DNA from: Mucidula mucida
Lineage: Eukaryota > Basidiomycota > Agaricomycetes > Agaricales > Physalacriaceae
Assembly: GCA_015501055.1 (NCBI GenBank)
Contig: JADNYV010000038.1
Span: forward strand, 124,001-188,000
Direction: 5' to 3'
DNA length: 64,000 nucleotides
The notes below the pieces were generated by a model, which saw only the letters and a program-made list of their open reading frames with translations, did no database searches and had not been told where the DNA came from. Positions 53,176 to 63,670 of this stretch are shown one piece after another (position 1 is the first letter of the stretch; each line of letters opens with the position of its first letter). The translations under genes were made by a program, and so were the position numbers.

Positions 53176-53873
53176 CTACTCTTGCTTATACATTAGTCGA
53201 GAATATCTAAATGGGCGATGCATCAGCGAGGTCTCAAGACAAAAGCTCAGGACGCACCCCTCCGGATACATGCGCTCATTCAAGGACGAGAAAAAGTAGC
53301 CCCGTCTGTCAACCGCAGCCGGAAAAAGAGAGAGCAGCTTCTTCAGGACATCCCCAATCGCATCCTGGGTCTCGATATCATCAGGCCTCGAATAGTTGTC
53401 GAACAATGCGAACACGATATCGCACTTATTTGAAAAAGCAGTCGATATCTCGATCCTGCGACCATATAGTTCCGAGAAGTGGACGGCCATATCCAGGTAT
53501 CCAAAAAGCAAATCCGTAGCCGAGTATTCGGGTTCAGATCGCACGATGAGCCCATGTTCCTCGGCGTACGCGACCGCCTCGTGACACCAAAGACCAATGC
53601 CAAAGACCAAGCAGGGCGGCGAGAACCCATCGTTTGGATAGTATGCATCTGGAATGTAGAGGAACGGCTCGTGCTTGAATATGTATTCGTGCGTGTAAGG
53701 CTGAATGCAAGCGTCAGTCGCCACAGATGAGGCTGAAAGGCGATGCGTACATTGCTATCTCCCGGGTCATATATGTCTATGTCTTCCTCTTCGTCTTCGT
53801 CACTCGTCTCTTCCGCATCATGGAGCGTAAGTTTGCTGAGCGCAAGTGTGGATGGTTGCGTTTCGTCAGACAT
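53176..53873 (-). CDS. Family X protein, copy 5
   Basis: 198 aa, three exons (53873-53751, 53700-53258, 53206-53176). Leader MSDETQPSTLALSKLTLHDA, then an acidic stretch to DIYDPGDSN. Core PYTHEYIFKHEPFLYIPDAY, SATDLLFGYLDMAVHFSELY, then LLSLFPAAVDRRGYFFSSLN. The last exon gives GYSRLMYKQE. It is near-identical to copy 3 over most of exon 2 but differs at IGDVLKKLLSL and in the leader, suggesting recent duplication or gene conversion. Confidence 0.78.
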
Positions 53874-53987
53874 GGGAGGTTAAGGCAAACCGCAAATACT
53901 GCCGATCACATTTACCTAACTATTGCCACGTGACAACTTTCAACGCCTGTTATCTTAGTCTGCCATCTCGGATTCTGATTGATTCTC

Positions 53988-55196
53988 ATGCACCCCTCCG
54001 ATGGTCGTGAACATGACAACCACATTCAAGCCTCGCTGGACGATCCTTCGGTGCGTATCTCTCATCCTCATTGATTCGGAATTGTAATATCTGGCGCTTC
54101 AGGTGATCGTGATCCCACAAGACGTATTGCTCCGGAAGATCCATTTCCTCTTGTCCGTCGCAGAATCACGAAGCGCGGAAGAATCGCCACTTTACCCTTT
54201 CTACTCGACGATCTTCATGACACATTCCTACACCGTATCGGACTTGAACGATCTCTGGGAGTTCACCTCTCAGAGTCAGGCGGTTTTGAATCCGCAGCTG
54301 CCCAGAGGCACAAGGCGAACTCCAGATGAGTCGTCCGTTTTCTATCAATGGGCTCCAAAAGCTGGAGAATTGAAAACCGCTATCCCATACCTTGGCGTCA
54401 TGAAGGAGATAAAGATATGTGTGGTCAAGACTTACGCTACTAAGGCCGGTCATGTGGAAGCAGGACTCAAATTCTCAAAATCTATTCCACAGCTCAGTGA
54501 ACAGGCTTTCTATGCCTTTCACTGTTATACGCAGCTGGACTTTGTCGCCATTTTTTTTCTGTCCGGCACCTATTTCTCCTTATTGCGATATGAGCGCCCG
54601 ACGAACCTCTTTCCACTTCCCAGACTTTCTAATCCTAATGAACCAGCTCCTCCTGCTCTAACAGTTTTCACGCCACCTCGAAAGCAAAAACGGAAGGCGC
54701 TGACAGACCCAGACTCTGACAGCGACAACTCACCGCCGCCGGAACCGGATGACAATGTCATCAAGTATCCGGCCCAGCACCCCCAAGTTCTATATTATAA
54801 CGAGCTTGCAGTGGTAGAGGATTCAAGTGGACAACAACTCTTAAGCCCTCTCTTCCGCGCTGCTCTTCGTTGCGCTACAGAGATGACGGCACCCCCAGAT
54901 GCCAAGTTGCACTTCCAAGCCTCAGTTTTTGAACCAGATCTTGTGACTACATTGCCTCAGGCAATGCTTGAGGTACGTCTACAGGCCAAACATGCTTTCT
55001 ATTGATGAGGTTGAATTGTGTATAGGAAGGGGAAGCAGCCATCGACCGGGTGTATGAAGCGAATTGGCAGCAACGCAAAGACAATCATTATGCCACAACG
55101 GTCTATGTCAAGACGCCTATGTCTAAGAAACCGGAGAGTCTTGGTTATAGACCACCTGGTCAAAGGAAGAGACATCGTGAAGAGAGGATCTTGTGA
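53988..55196 (+). CDS. Uncharacterised basidiomycete protein, 367 aa
   Basis: Three exons (53988-54050, 54103-54972, 55026-55196), all phase 0. Starts MHPSDGREHDNHIQASLDDP. The first half is a folded region (DVLLRKIHFLLSVAESRSAE, FYQWAPKAGELKTAIPYLGV). It includes IPQLSEQAFYAFHCYTQLDF-VAIFFLSGTYFSLLRYERP, a pattern I have seen in unnamed Agaricomycete proteins. A Pro-rich linker KRKALTDPDSDSDNSPPPEP and a second domain (LLSPLFRAALRCATEMTAPP) follow, then a basic tail RPPGQRKRHREERIL, possibly a nuclear signal. No membrane segment. It shares a short divergent upstream region (114 bp) with family X copy 5. Function unknown. Confidence 0.72.
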
Positions 55197-55751
55197 TTCA
55201 AGAAGCAGGTCGATGGAAAGAGCCCGTGGAGGTGACTCGGACTCAGAGTAGATGAACAACTAGAAGCATACCATTCATGTATGGCAGCCTTGAATTTCAA
55301 GAGGATTTTCACCTCATGCAGTTCTGTCCATTGAAATCGATCATGCGCCTTGGTTATATTTTAGTGAACACTGATAGTCGCCTGAATAACGCGTGGCGTT
55401 CGGTATTGACATTCTAGTCCGTTGTACTCTCTGTATTGCGAGCGACAAGCTTCTCCAACCAATTCGGAGCACGATACGCCAGAAACCATGAACAAACACC
55501 TGGAGACTGTTTAGTACTGGAGGAGAACTTCGACGTAACACGTAAAGCTAAAGCGAGAAGTGAGGTGCCGAGACTGAAGGTTGAAAACCTGCTGCACGAA
55601 GAGAGGTCAGGAGGCATTTCAAGTCAGTATGTGTCGCGATCAACAAAGACTTTATGTACACCTTCTTTATCGAACGGTATTCTTACTGAAAGCACGCGAT
55701 CAGAGAAGGCTAGTACGAATATAAGGAGTAGTAGTCTTACGAGTACCCGAA
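55197..55751. other. Intergenic, ending in an SSP-like promoter
   Basis: No gene seen. The last 60 bp (CTGAAAGCACGCGATC, then an ATATAAGGAGTAG box) resemble the SSP promoter copies. Confidence 0.45.
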
Positions 55752-55900
55752 ATGCTGCAACTCCCCTTAATCGTTCTGCTTCTCACAAATCTTACTCGTA
55801 AACGGCATAGACAGTACCACGCGTCTGTCAAGGGGAAGCAACCGGCTCGAGTGAGAATCCCTCGCTGATCCGGGTGCGGTGCGAATTCAACATTGAAGGT
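55752..55900 (+). pseudogene. SSP decayed copy 3
   Basis: Starts MLQLPLIVLLLTNLT, then loses the frame; the central Cys-rich exon is deleted, as in the copy at 50575, so these two share one deletion history. Confidence 0.68.
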
Positions 55901-55929
55901 GTCTCATTAAACGGAATACATAGAGTAGC

Positions 55930-56580
55930 AGACCTGCTTTTCGAGGCTCAGGAGGTCTGTAGAGTGAACCTGAGTTTGTGAATTCTGGATGTTCCGAGAA
56001 ACTGCCACCCCTACATATCATTGATTCGCGACCTTGAAACGCAAAAGGAGGAGAGCTGACCTCAACGTCTCGTTTCTCAGCCTCGTTGAGTGAAATCTCA
56101 AGATGACAATCCAACGTCGTTCGCGCCACAGTGATTTAACTCGATTCCGACTGCAACCTACAATGATTCTAGTCGAGTGCATAAGGTCACAGTTGACGTT
56201 CTGCCCGTAACTGCTAAGCGCGCCTTTCCGTCAGCCTGTAGTACCAGGCGTCTGACGCTGAGACTTCTCTGGTAAAGCCTGGCATAACAGATGCGGTGAG
56301 AGTGTTATTTGTCGCGCACACTAATCAATGAAATATTAGTGTCTCTAACAGGCGGATACCTGTTGCAGTGACATTCCGCAAATTGCTTTCGGTCGTCCAC
56401 TGCCCGCGGAACACTGCGACTCTTGGGGTCGACATCACGATTTCGAACACAGCCGACGGCCTGTTCAACTCGTTAAAGGTAGACGCGACATTGACGAGAA
56501 AGGATTTGCCGCTACCGGTCAGCCTTCCACTGAAAGGCAAGGCGCCTTCAGTTCGGCGAACTTTGGCGAACTTCTGCGGC
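55930..56580 (-). pseudogene. SDR gene relic
   Basis: Blocks match exon 3/4 (NEAEKRDVE..., EISLNEAEKR) and exon 1 of the SDR gene, with large deletions. It lies between the SSP relic and family X copy 6, the same order as at 50.6-52.6 kb. Confidence 0.68.
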
Positions 56581-56633
56581 CTGGCTTGTATGGAGGAGGA
56601 AAACAAGCCATGATATTGTAGGACGTGTGCTGA

Positions 56634-57332
56634 CTATTGCTTATACATTAGTGGGGAATATCTGAGTGGGGAATTGATTAGCAGGGAAGCAAGGCAAAAG
56701 ACAAGGTTGGGTCACGCACCCCTCCGGATACATGCTGTCATTCATCGCCCAGTAGAACCAGCCACATCTCTCATGCGCCGCCGGAAAGATCTTGACCAAC
56801 TTCTCCATTACATCCCTCAGCTTCCGCCTACTCTCGGTGTTATCAGGTCTCGAATAACTGTCGAATAATGCGAGCACGATGTCGCACTTGCACGATAAAA
56901 CAGTGACTGCCTTCATTCTGCAACCATATAGTTTCGCGAAGTGGCTTGCCATATCTTGGTATGCGAAAAGCAGATCCGTGGGGTCGTATTTGGTTCCAGA
57001 TGGCACGAGGATCCCATGTTCCTCAGCGTACGCGACCGCCTCGTCACGCAGGAGGCCGACACCGACGACCAGGCAGGGTGGCCAGAACTCTTCGTCTGGC
57101 TCTGGATAGTATACATTCGGAATGTAGCGAAAGGGCTCATACTTGAATATGTATTCGCGCGTGTAAGGCTGAAGAAAGACGTCAGTCTCGACAGATGAGG
57201 CTGAAAGGCAACACGTACATCTGTCTCTCCTGGATCATATACGTCTATGGGATTCTCATCTTCCTCCTCTTCTTCATTCGTCTCTTCCGTTGCGTCGGGC
57301 GCATGTGTGCAAGTTTGCACTTCGTCAGACAT
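56634..57332 (-). CDS. Family X protein, copy 6
   Basis: 196 aa, three exons (57332-57219, 57168-56720, 56661-56634). Leader MSDEVQTCTHAPDATEETNE. Core PYTREYIFKYEPFRYIPNVY, AVAYAEEHGILVPSGTKYDP, MASHFAKLYGCRMKAVTVLS, CDIVLALFDSYSRPDNTESR and LVKIFPAAHERCGWFYWAMN. The last exon gives GYSPLMYKQ. It is the closest relative of copy 4. All splice sites are canonical. Confidence 0.78.
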
Positions 57333-57454
57333 GGATGTTGGGAGCAAACAAGGGAGATGAGGAGAACGCAAATTTGAAAAACAAAAACAACATTTCAAAG
57401 CTTGCGCTGTCCACTACTACGCCTTGAACATCAGTCGGGAGTATCTAAGTTCAA

Positions 57455-57570
57455 AATGCATGCGACGCACCCCGGCGGATACATGCGAGTCTCATTCATG
57501 GCCCAGTAGAAGTAGCCCCGTCTCTCAAGCGCAGCCGGGGAAATCTTCTCTTCGTCCTGCTCTTCATGTC
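57455..57570 (-). pseudogene. Family X end fragment
   Basis: Matches the last 100 bp of exon 2 (FPAA..RRGYFYWAMNE region) only. Confidence 0.65.
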
Positions 57571-57589
57571 CCGCTGAGCTGAATCGGCA

Positions 57590-58140
57590 GACTGTGCGAC
57601 ATGGACGTCGTGAGAAAGACTTTTTTCATTTAGTGGTTAGTCTTCTACTTTACCACTCAACAACAGGCGTCTTCAATCCTCTAATGAAGTGCTTTTTCTC
57701 GTAACTATCCCTGACGCAGCGCGCCCAGACGACTTGGCGAGGAACGACTTCGTGCTGAAGTTTAACGCTAACGATACTGTATCTCTTGTAACTGCAGGAC
57801 GTTGATTTTCAACACTCTCAAGACATGTTCGACCGCGCCGTTCTTGCGCTAACGCCTATGTACATTCGGTTCGATTGAACGGCGACCAATACAGCAAACG
57901 ATATAACTATATATAATATCACTCTCGCGATATGTACAGCAATCCTGACTCACGCTTGAGCAGTCGCCACGCTCACTGAGCAGCGTTCTTTATTCCTCGT
58001 AGAGTTCCTTCAGAACCTCATTCTGTGAGGTACGTATCTAAAGCGAAGCATTTCCTTCTTCACCGCGTCGATCGGACCGTCTTCCCTTCACCTACGCTTC
58101 TTATGCTTATTCTCGACACAGTAGGTCCTGTTGCATTGAC
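57590..58140 (+). promoter_or_regulatory. Promoter of the 58-kb membrane protein gene
   Basis: Duplicated in part at 30965-31080 plus 36181-36600. A region near 57905-57920 (ACTATATATAATATC) is TATA-like. The gene-proximal blocks TTCTGTGAGGTACGTAT and CACCGCGTCGATC are conserved between the copies. Confidence 0.55.
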
Positions 58141-58237
58141 ATGGTATCACCTACGACGTCCCCCTCTACGGCCGCAGCGAGTCCAATAGGAGCGCATCTT
58201 CAGAAAGGGAGCCCCGGCTTCACCTTTGACTTCGATA

Positions 58238-58855
58238 ATGCCCAAAGTTACAAGGCCGATCCCAGATTCCTCGTCGTCCGCTTCGGCTTCCCCGTCCCTC
58301 TCGCGCATTGGCACATCCCCGACTAAACAAAGCTTTGAACCTTGGAGTCTAGCCCTTGTCGTTGTTCTCATTATCATCGCCCACGCGCTTCGCGCATGTC
58401 CTCTCGAAGTCTTCTGCGGACATCCTATTTGTCGGGGAGTAGGTCTGTACAAGGACGAAGTCGTTGAGCCTTATATCCTGCCTACGATTCGCCAAGTCCA
58501 GGCGAACGACGCGGCGATATTCTTCGTTGCAAAGACCAAAGGCGCTGGCGAAGCGCTGCATAATATGCTACTTTATCCAGTTTATGATAAAGTGGTGGTG
58601 TCGCTTGTACCGGTGTACAAGCGGAACTACCCAAGGTTCCGTCGTGTGCGCAAGCTTATGATTACGTCGGCGGGCCCGTACGTTCTTCAAGCAGATGCGT
58701 ACCGGGAGGCCGCTGTTGCGTACTTCCTGCGACTGGAATCGACTGTCCGCCCATTCATTGCTCATAGGGTTCTACCTCTACTACGAGAGGAGTATTCCTA
58801 TATGGTGGGTATGGTGGGCCTTTTGAAGCAAGCGAAGAGGATGTTGCATGGGTAA
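58238..58855 (+). CDS. Short membrane-anchored protein, paralogue of the 59-62 kb gene
   Basis: 205 aa if started at the ATG at 58238 (MPKVTRPIPDSSSSASASPS). An ATG at 58141 opens another frame, so an indel or unusual start may have trimmed the N-terminus. One membrane segment WSLALVVVLIIIAHAL is followed by RACPLEVFCGHPICRGVGLY and VVEPYILPTIRQV. This matches residues around RVCPSDPFLEDPICKSLGFY and VIEPYVMPTIRRV in the next gene, then the sequence becomes helical with Tyr-rich spacing (LYPVYDKVVVSLVPVYKRNY). It lacks the long repeat and coiled-coil parts. Function unknown. Confidence 0.6.
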   Translation: MPKVTRPIPDSSSSASASPSLSRIGTSPTKQSFEPWSLALVVVLIIIAHALRACPLEVFCGHPICRGVGLYKDEVVEPYILPTIRQVQANDAAIFFVAKTKGAGEALHNMLLYPVYDKVVVSLVPVYKRNYPRFRRVRKLMITSAGPYVLQADAYREAAVAYFLRLESTVRPFIAHRVLPLLREEYSYMVGMVGLLKQAKRMLHG

Positions 58856-59411
58856 TGAAAAATGTTTTGGCGGGAGAAGAAAGGAAGTTGAGCTCAAGTA
58901 TGTAAGACCATGGAAGACCATGGAAGAGTAATAGGTGTATAGTACTGGCAAGCTTTGCTGGATTTTCCGGCGTGACAGGATCTTTTGTGAGAGAGCTTTA
59001 GGTTCTTACAATGAACAAACTCCCTCAGTATTAAATCGCCACGGTTGAACAGAAATCTGACCTAACCAAGGTTCGAACCCCCGGGCCGCTTGCTGGTATC
59101 GAAATTTCCACGTCACCGCCACGACTTTATTCTCACAGCTCCCCTTGACCTCGGACCAGCCTCGGACGCGACTGGCTTCGCTTATAACTTGTTGGACGTG
59201 AGAGAATACAAGGCTTCTCTCTGTGACACCGTTCATTATTGCTGTCAGCATATCCTTACATTCGATATCCTTGACTGGTTGTTGACGTGCTCCAAAGAAA
59301 GGACGTGATAACTTATTGGCTTTGACCCGCATTTGGTTTCCAAACGGTTACAAAGTGCGTCGTTGAGGTTTCCTTCCCGCCCTTTCATCGTTAATACCAC
59401 ACAGACCCCAG
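58856..59411. other. Intergenic with a tRNA-like B-box relic
   Basis: 59065-59085 contains GGTTCGAACC (self-complementary) next to CCCCCGGG. There is no matching acceptor stem or clear A box, so this is not called a tRNA. No gene seen. Confidence 0.4.
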
Positions 59412-62111
59412 ATGGTTCTGACCAAAAACCTCAAGTCGCCACCGACGATGGCTTCCAGGACGAATTCCACTCAGCCACTACCCAAGAAAAAGTCGAGTAG
59501 TGGGCTACCTCCTTCCACGACCTCCAAGAAGTCTGCCAAAGGAAGGTCACCGTCCACAAAGAAATCACGTTCACTAGCCGACATCGTCCTCCTCTTTTCC
59601 CTATTCTTCTTCTCCCTCTACGCAATTCGCGTCTGTCCATCCGACCCATTCTTGGAGGATCCAATATGCAAAAGTCTAGGTTTCTACAGAGAGACAGTGA
59701 TAGAGCCGTACGTCATGCCAACTATACGGCGGGTACGCGAACATCCAACTTCGAAGCGTATTGAGGAGATAGCCGTTCCTGCCTACCATCAGATCGTGGT
59801 ACCAGCGTACAAGAGAGTGGTCGTACCGGCATACAGGACGGTAGTCGTGCCAGCATACGAGAAAGCTATACTGCCGTCCTACAAGAGGATTATACGACCA
59901 GTTTACGAGAAGAAAGTGGTCCCACTCTATTCGAGGACTGTTGCACCTTATACGCGCCGGGCCAGCCTTTATCTCGCCCAAGCCCAGAATGCCACTCGGC
60001 CATACGTCCGACGTGCAGAGTTGTATTACGCTGCTGCATTGCCACATATACAGTCGACATATACGCGTCTCCAGTCAGCGTATGTGGCAGCAAAACCCTA
60101 TGCACACAAGGCCTACCTTACCGCGCGTCCCTACACGCAGGCTGCATGGGATCAGAGCGTGATAATAGCGGCCAAGGCAGCCAAAATATTCGCAGATGCA
60201 AGGAAGACTTACGTGGACCCTCACGTCTTGAAGATGTGGGCCAAGGTTATGGAAGGTGGATCAGCGACGCGTACAGAGGAGCCCGAACCTTCGCCTATAC
60301 CAGAAGACGTGACTGACACTACAGAAGGAAATGTATCGTCAACAACGGAGGCCATCTCCATTGCCGAGACTTCTGCGTCTACAGTGTCAGAAACCTCTTC
60401 AGACGCTGCCCAGACAACGGTGGCCACAGTGGAGGAAGTCACACCCGTTGCCGCGGAGACGCCTGATCCCATCGAGGAGTCTGCGCCTTCTGCATCTGCA
60501 CCTGAGCCGACACCTGAAGATGACCCGCTTGAAGCTGTACCCGAAGCAACGACCGACGAGACTCCCGCTCCTCCCTCCTTCATCTCCGACGAGCTTGCAG
60601 AAGAACTAGCCATCTCCGCCGAGGCTGCGCGCGCGAGTTCCAGCTCCAGCAGTGTCGCTGAACCCATATCGACTGGTTTCATTTCGGACGAGCTCGCTGA
60701 AGAACTCAGTGTTTCTGCCGAAGCTGCACGAGCCAGTGCCACCAGCGTCCCATCTCCCGTACCGGAAGATACTCCTGAAAACGAGGACGGTATTGACGCC
60801 TTCCTACTCTCCCTCGGTTTCACCACCACCACATCTACTACTTGCAAGCAGAAGCTACTGATGTTGCACCTCCCCGTGATACGAATCTGAGAAGGAGCGT
60901 ATCGCCAAGAAGCGCGCCAATCTTAAGGAGCGCCATGAGAAGCACACGCAAGCGATCAAGGACATTGCTGATGACTTGTTTCCCAAGTTGAGGATGAGCT
61001 TGATGCAGATCCGGAGTCGCGCGGCAGCTGTGATGTTTGGACAGGCGCGCGAGGAGAAGGAATGGGACTTTGTCTACACTGCTGACGGCAAAAAGATGCA
61101 TATCGCGAAGGAAGCCGGTCCGGACGGTGTCAAAGCTGAATGTGACGGACTCGTTGGAGGACTGCAGGGATATCTTGAACGGGAGGCGCTGGCGATCAAG
61201 AAATTGACTTTGTCGGGCGAAGAGAGGGAGAATGAGTTGGAGGCGAAAAAGGAGCGGTTTGAGACCGTTCTTGGTAGAGTGGAGGAGAAGTGGCGTTCGA
61301 TTACGAATGATGCTCAGGCGCGGGTTGTGCAATGGGTTCGTGGCGTTCGGGAGGAGGAGTTCAAGGAGGTACGAGTATCCCCGTTCGTCTGCTTGTCGAT
61401 GCTAACATTCCATAGTGCTTGTCGGCTTCCGGACAGGTCAAGGCTCGTGCAGAACGTGCTCAGGCTGATTTAGGCTTGGACTACGCATGGTTGGAGGATG
61501 TTACCTACTATGACTGGCAGGATTACCACATGTTGATGGGTCTTTACGAGGACTTCCGCGATCAGGTGCGTGCACTGTTCTCCGTTTGCCTCTATTCTCA
61601 TCATCGTCGATTACAGGTCAAGGCCCTCCAGGAGAACACGCATCCCCGACCAGTTGGCGATCCGTTGAATATGGCTCTACCTCGTCTCGAGGAAGATATG
61701 CAGGGCGAGGTGGGCGAATGCCACCGTCAGATCCGTGTTCTTAAGAAGAAGGCGGACAACCTGTTCTCTGAGAAGAACGTGCCTTTTGACGAAGGCAAGA
61801 AGTGGGAGCGCAGGGTTACCCGGATAGGGAAGGAGTTTGAGGAAGAGGATAAGCTTGATGGGTTGTTAAATGAAAAGGAGCAGGAGCAGGAGGCGGACGC
61901 CGATGCCTTTATTGGACGTGGGAAGGAGGAGGTTGAGAGTGTTTTGGCTGATATCCCTCTTGAGACGGAAGAGGAGACGGTCAGCATACTTCCAGTAGAG
62001 GACGATGAGCAGGCGAGTATATTGCCTGTCGAGCCGGTGCCGACTCCGGAGGTGGTGGTTGATTCACAGCCGTTTGTGGGTCGGGGCAAGGTGGAGGTGG
62101 AGAGGCGCTAA
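59412..62111 (+). CDS. Membrane-anchored Tyr/Pro-repeat and coiled-coil protein
   Basis: Start at 59412 (MVLTKNLKSPPTMASRTNST) or the ATG at 59448. A basic Ser-rich N-terminus precedes one membrane segment (LADIVLLFSLFFFSLYAI) and CPSDPFLEDPICKSLGFYRE. Then come about a dozen Tyr/Pro repeats such as VVVPAYKRVVVPAYRTVVVP, and LKMWAKVMEGG. An acidic Ser/Thr/Glu region holds two copies of FISDELAEEL.S.SAEAARAS. The C-terminal part is coiled-coil (KERIAKKRANLKERHEKHTQ) with QADLGLDYAWLEDVTYYDWQ. Introns at 61369-61415 and 61566-61616 are clear. Near 60830-60900 the frame must shift, so a short intron or an indel lies there. Similar Agaricomycete proteins are often labelled 'hoxa13' without basis. 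Function unknown. Confidence 0.75.
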
Positions 62112-62539
62112 CGAGGGAAGAGCGGCTGAGAGAAGAGTTATGATAGGTTGGACATGGATGATGGGTGGTTTGTTAATATCATCAGCTGGTCTTTGCGCGT
62201 ACAGTGTTATATATCTGGTTGTCATCGCTCGCTCGTTAGTTTCACTCATTCGACTGCTTCCTCGTGTTTTAGCCATAAATTATTCTTACCTACCTATATT
62301 CTCCAACAAAAGATCAAGCTCGACGTGCAGTGAATTTCGGGGAAAGCTTAGGTCCACAGGCTGGTGTCATGCACGTCTATCACGACTTCTTTATAACTTG
62401 TGTTCGTCCCAAGTATGCGAGGCTATTGGGTAACCAACGCGCACTGAAGGGATCCAATGGCGTAGTAAGTTGGACATGGGCGGCTGTTACAGTATACTGA
62501 ATAAAATGAGACTAGGGGAGCGTAGTTGTGAAGTCCTAT
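62112..62539. other. Intergenic between convergent genes
   Basis: 3' flanks only; no gene seen. Confidence 0.5.
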
Positions 62540-63396
62540 TCATTTCAGACGCCACAACGCTTCCGCTTTCTTCAGTTCATCGAGGACTTCTGCTCCATCC
62601 CGATATTGTGTATAAAAACACTTCTCTAGGATTAAGCCAAAGCACTTATTGAGCTCATCATCATCCTCAAGCGTGTCGAAATCCTTGTGTTCATGCTTAT
62701 TGCTCGCCTGGACCTGTTCATCCAAGTTTGGTAGGAGGTCAGCCATCCACGGAAAGCGATTCATCAAAAGTGAATAGAGGATGACGCCAAATCCGAATAT
62801 GTCAGGATACGTGGGTGGTGTCCTTCCGAAATATCGACTTGGCCAAGCGAATATGGGAGGGGGACCGGTCGTGAACGAATGTCGATCACCCAGGTTGATG
62901 ACGGAGACGGAGAAATCAGCAAGGACGACGTGCAGGTCCTCTGTGATGAGGATGTTACGGAAGTGGGCATCTGCCCAGACGATCGATTTGGCGTGAAGGT
63001 GCGCGAGTCCTTCCGCAATTTCTAATGCCCATTGCATGCGTGGAGACAAGGGCGGGTTCTTCTCAACAAGGAGATATGTCCACACAAGTCCCCGAGGGGG
63101 TAATATTGGAGGCTGATACACTCGTTGTAGTCTGCGAACCCGAGAAGTGCTAGGATTTGGGGATGAGGGGTGATTGTTTTGTATACTTGCAATTCGCGTG
63201 ATGACACGGGCTTGAGCCACGTACCTAGGAGCAGAGATACTCAGCAAATGACGCCACATATCTTGGGAAAAGACTGACCGGTGTCTGAGTCAAAGTACCC
63301 AGGTTCGAGATCGGGAAACTGATCGTCAAGTGGGGATGAGTCCCTCGAGGTCTGCGAGGCAGCCGAATCTTCGGACGAAATGTCTGAATCCGACAT
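62540..63396 (-). pseudogene. Protein-kinase-like gene, copy B (frameshifted)
   Basis: ATG at 63396 (MSDSDISSEDSAASQTSRDS); 54-bp intron at 63225-63278, phase 1, at the same place as in copy A. The catalytic loop WADAHFRN, ADFSVSV and DIFGFGVILYSLL are kept, and the frame broken in copy A is intact here (GPPPIFAWPSRYFGRTPPTY). However, near 63083-63090 the sequence reads CTTGTGTGG where copy A has CTTGTGG, a +2 insertion that breaks YPLGDLWTYLL. It also has one extra codon in LLVEKN. Stop at 62540. Like copy A it lacks the Lys of the catalytic loop and a normal DFG. Two different lesions in two copies suggest independent loss. Confidence 0.72.
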
Positions 63397-63670
63397 GGTG
63401 GAGTGACACCGATCAAGTTGAAGATCGGCGGCTTCGCGCTTCGTCACGTGCCTGTTCAGCTCGAGTTGAAACTTGAGTCTTGAGCTTGATCTCCGTTCCC
63501 ATGACGAGCACGACGAGCAACTTGTCTCTATTACTGACACGCGTTATATCTTCACAACAGCACCGGCCCTACCGTCAGGTGACAACATAGCACGGCTTGG
63601 CGTTAGATAGGTCTCTACTGCGACTATCAATCCTTAACTTGAAGTGACAGATAAGGATTCCTTCGCGAGT
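63397..63670. promoter_or_regulatory. Divergent upstream region
   Basis: Separates kinase-like copy B from the gene that starts at 63671. No TATA box recognised. Confidence 0.35.

Noticed and set aside
28111..57332. Family X as a transposon-encoded protein
   Set aside because: No terminal repeats or target duplications surround the copies; they move as part of larger duplicated blocks with SSP and SDR genes.
59060..59110. A tRNA gene around the GGTTCGAACC box
   Set aside because: The box is self-complementary, no acceptor stem pairs, and no proper A box lies at the right distance on either strand.
60221..60847. A 208-codon minus-strand Ser-rich frame
   Set aside because: Antisense shadow of the Ser/Thr/Glu-rich part of the 59-62 kb gene, with no splice or start support.
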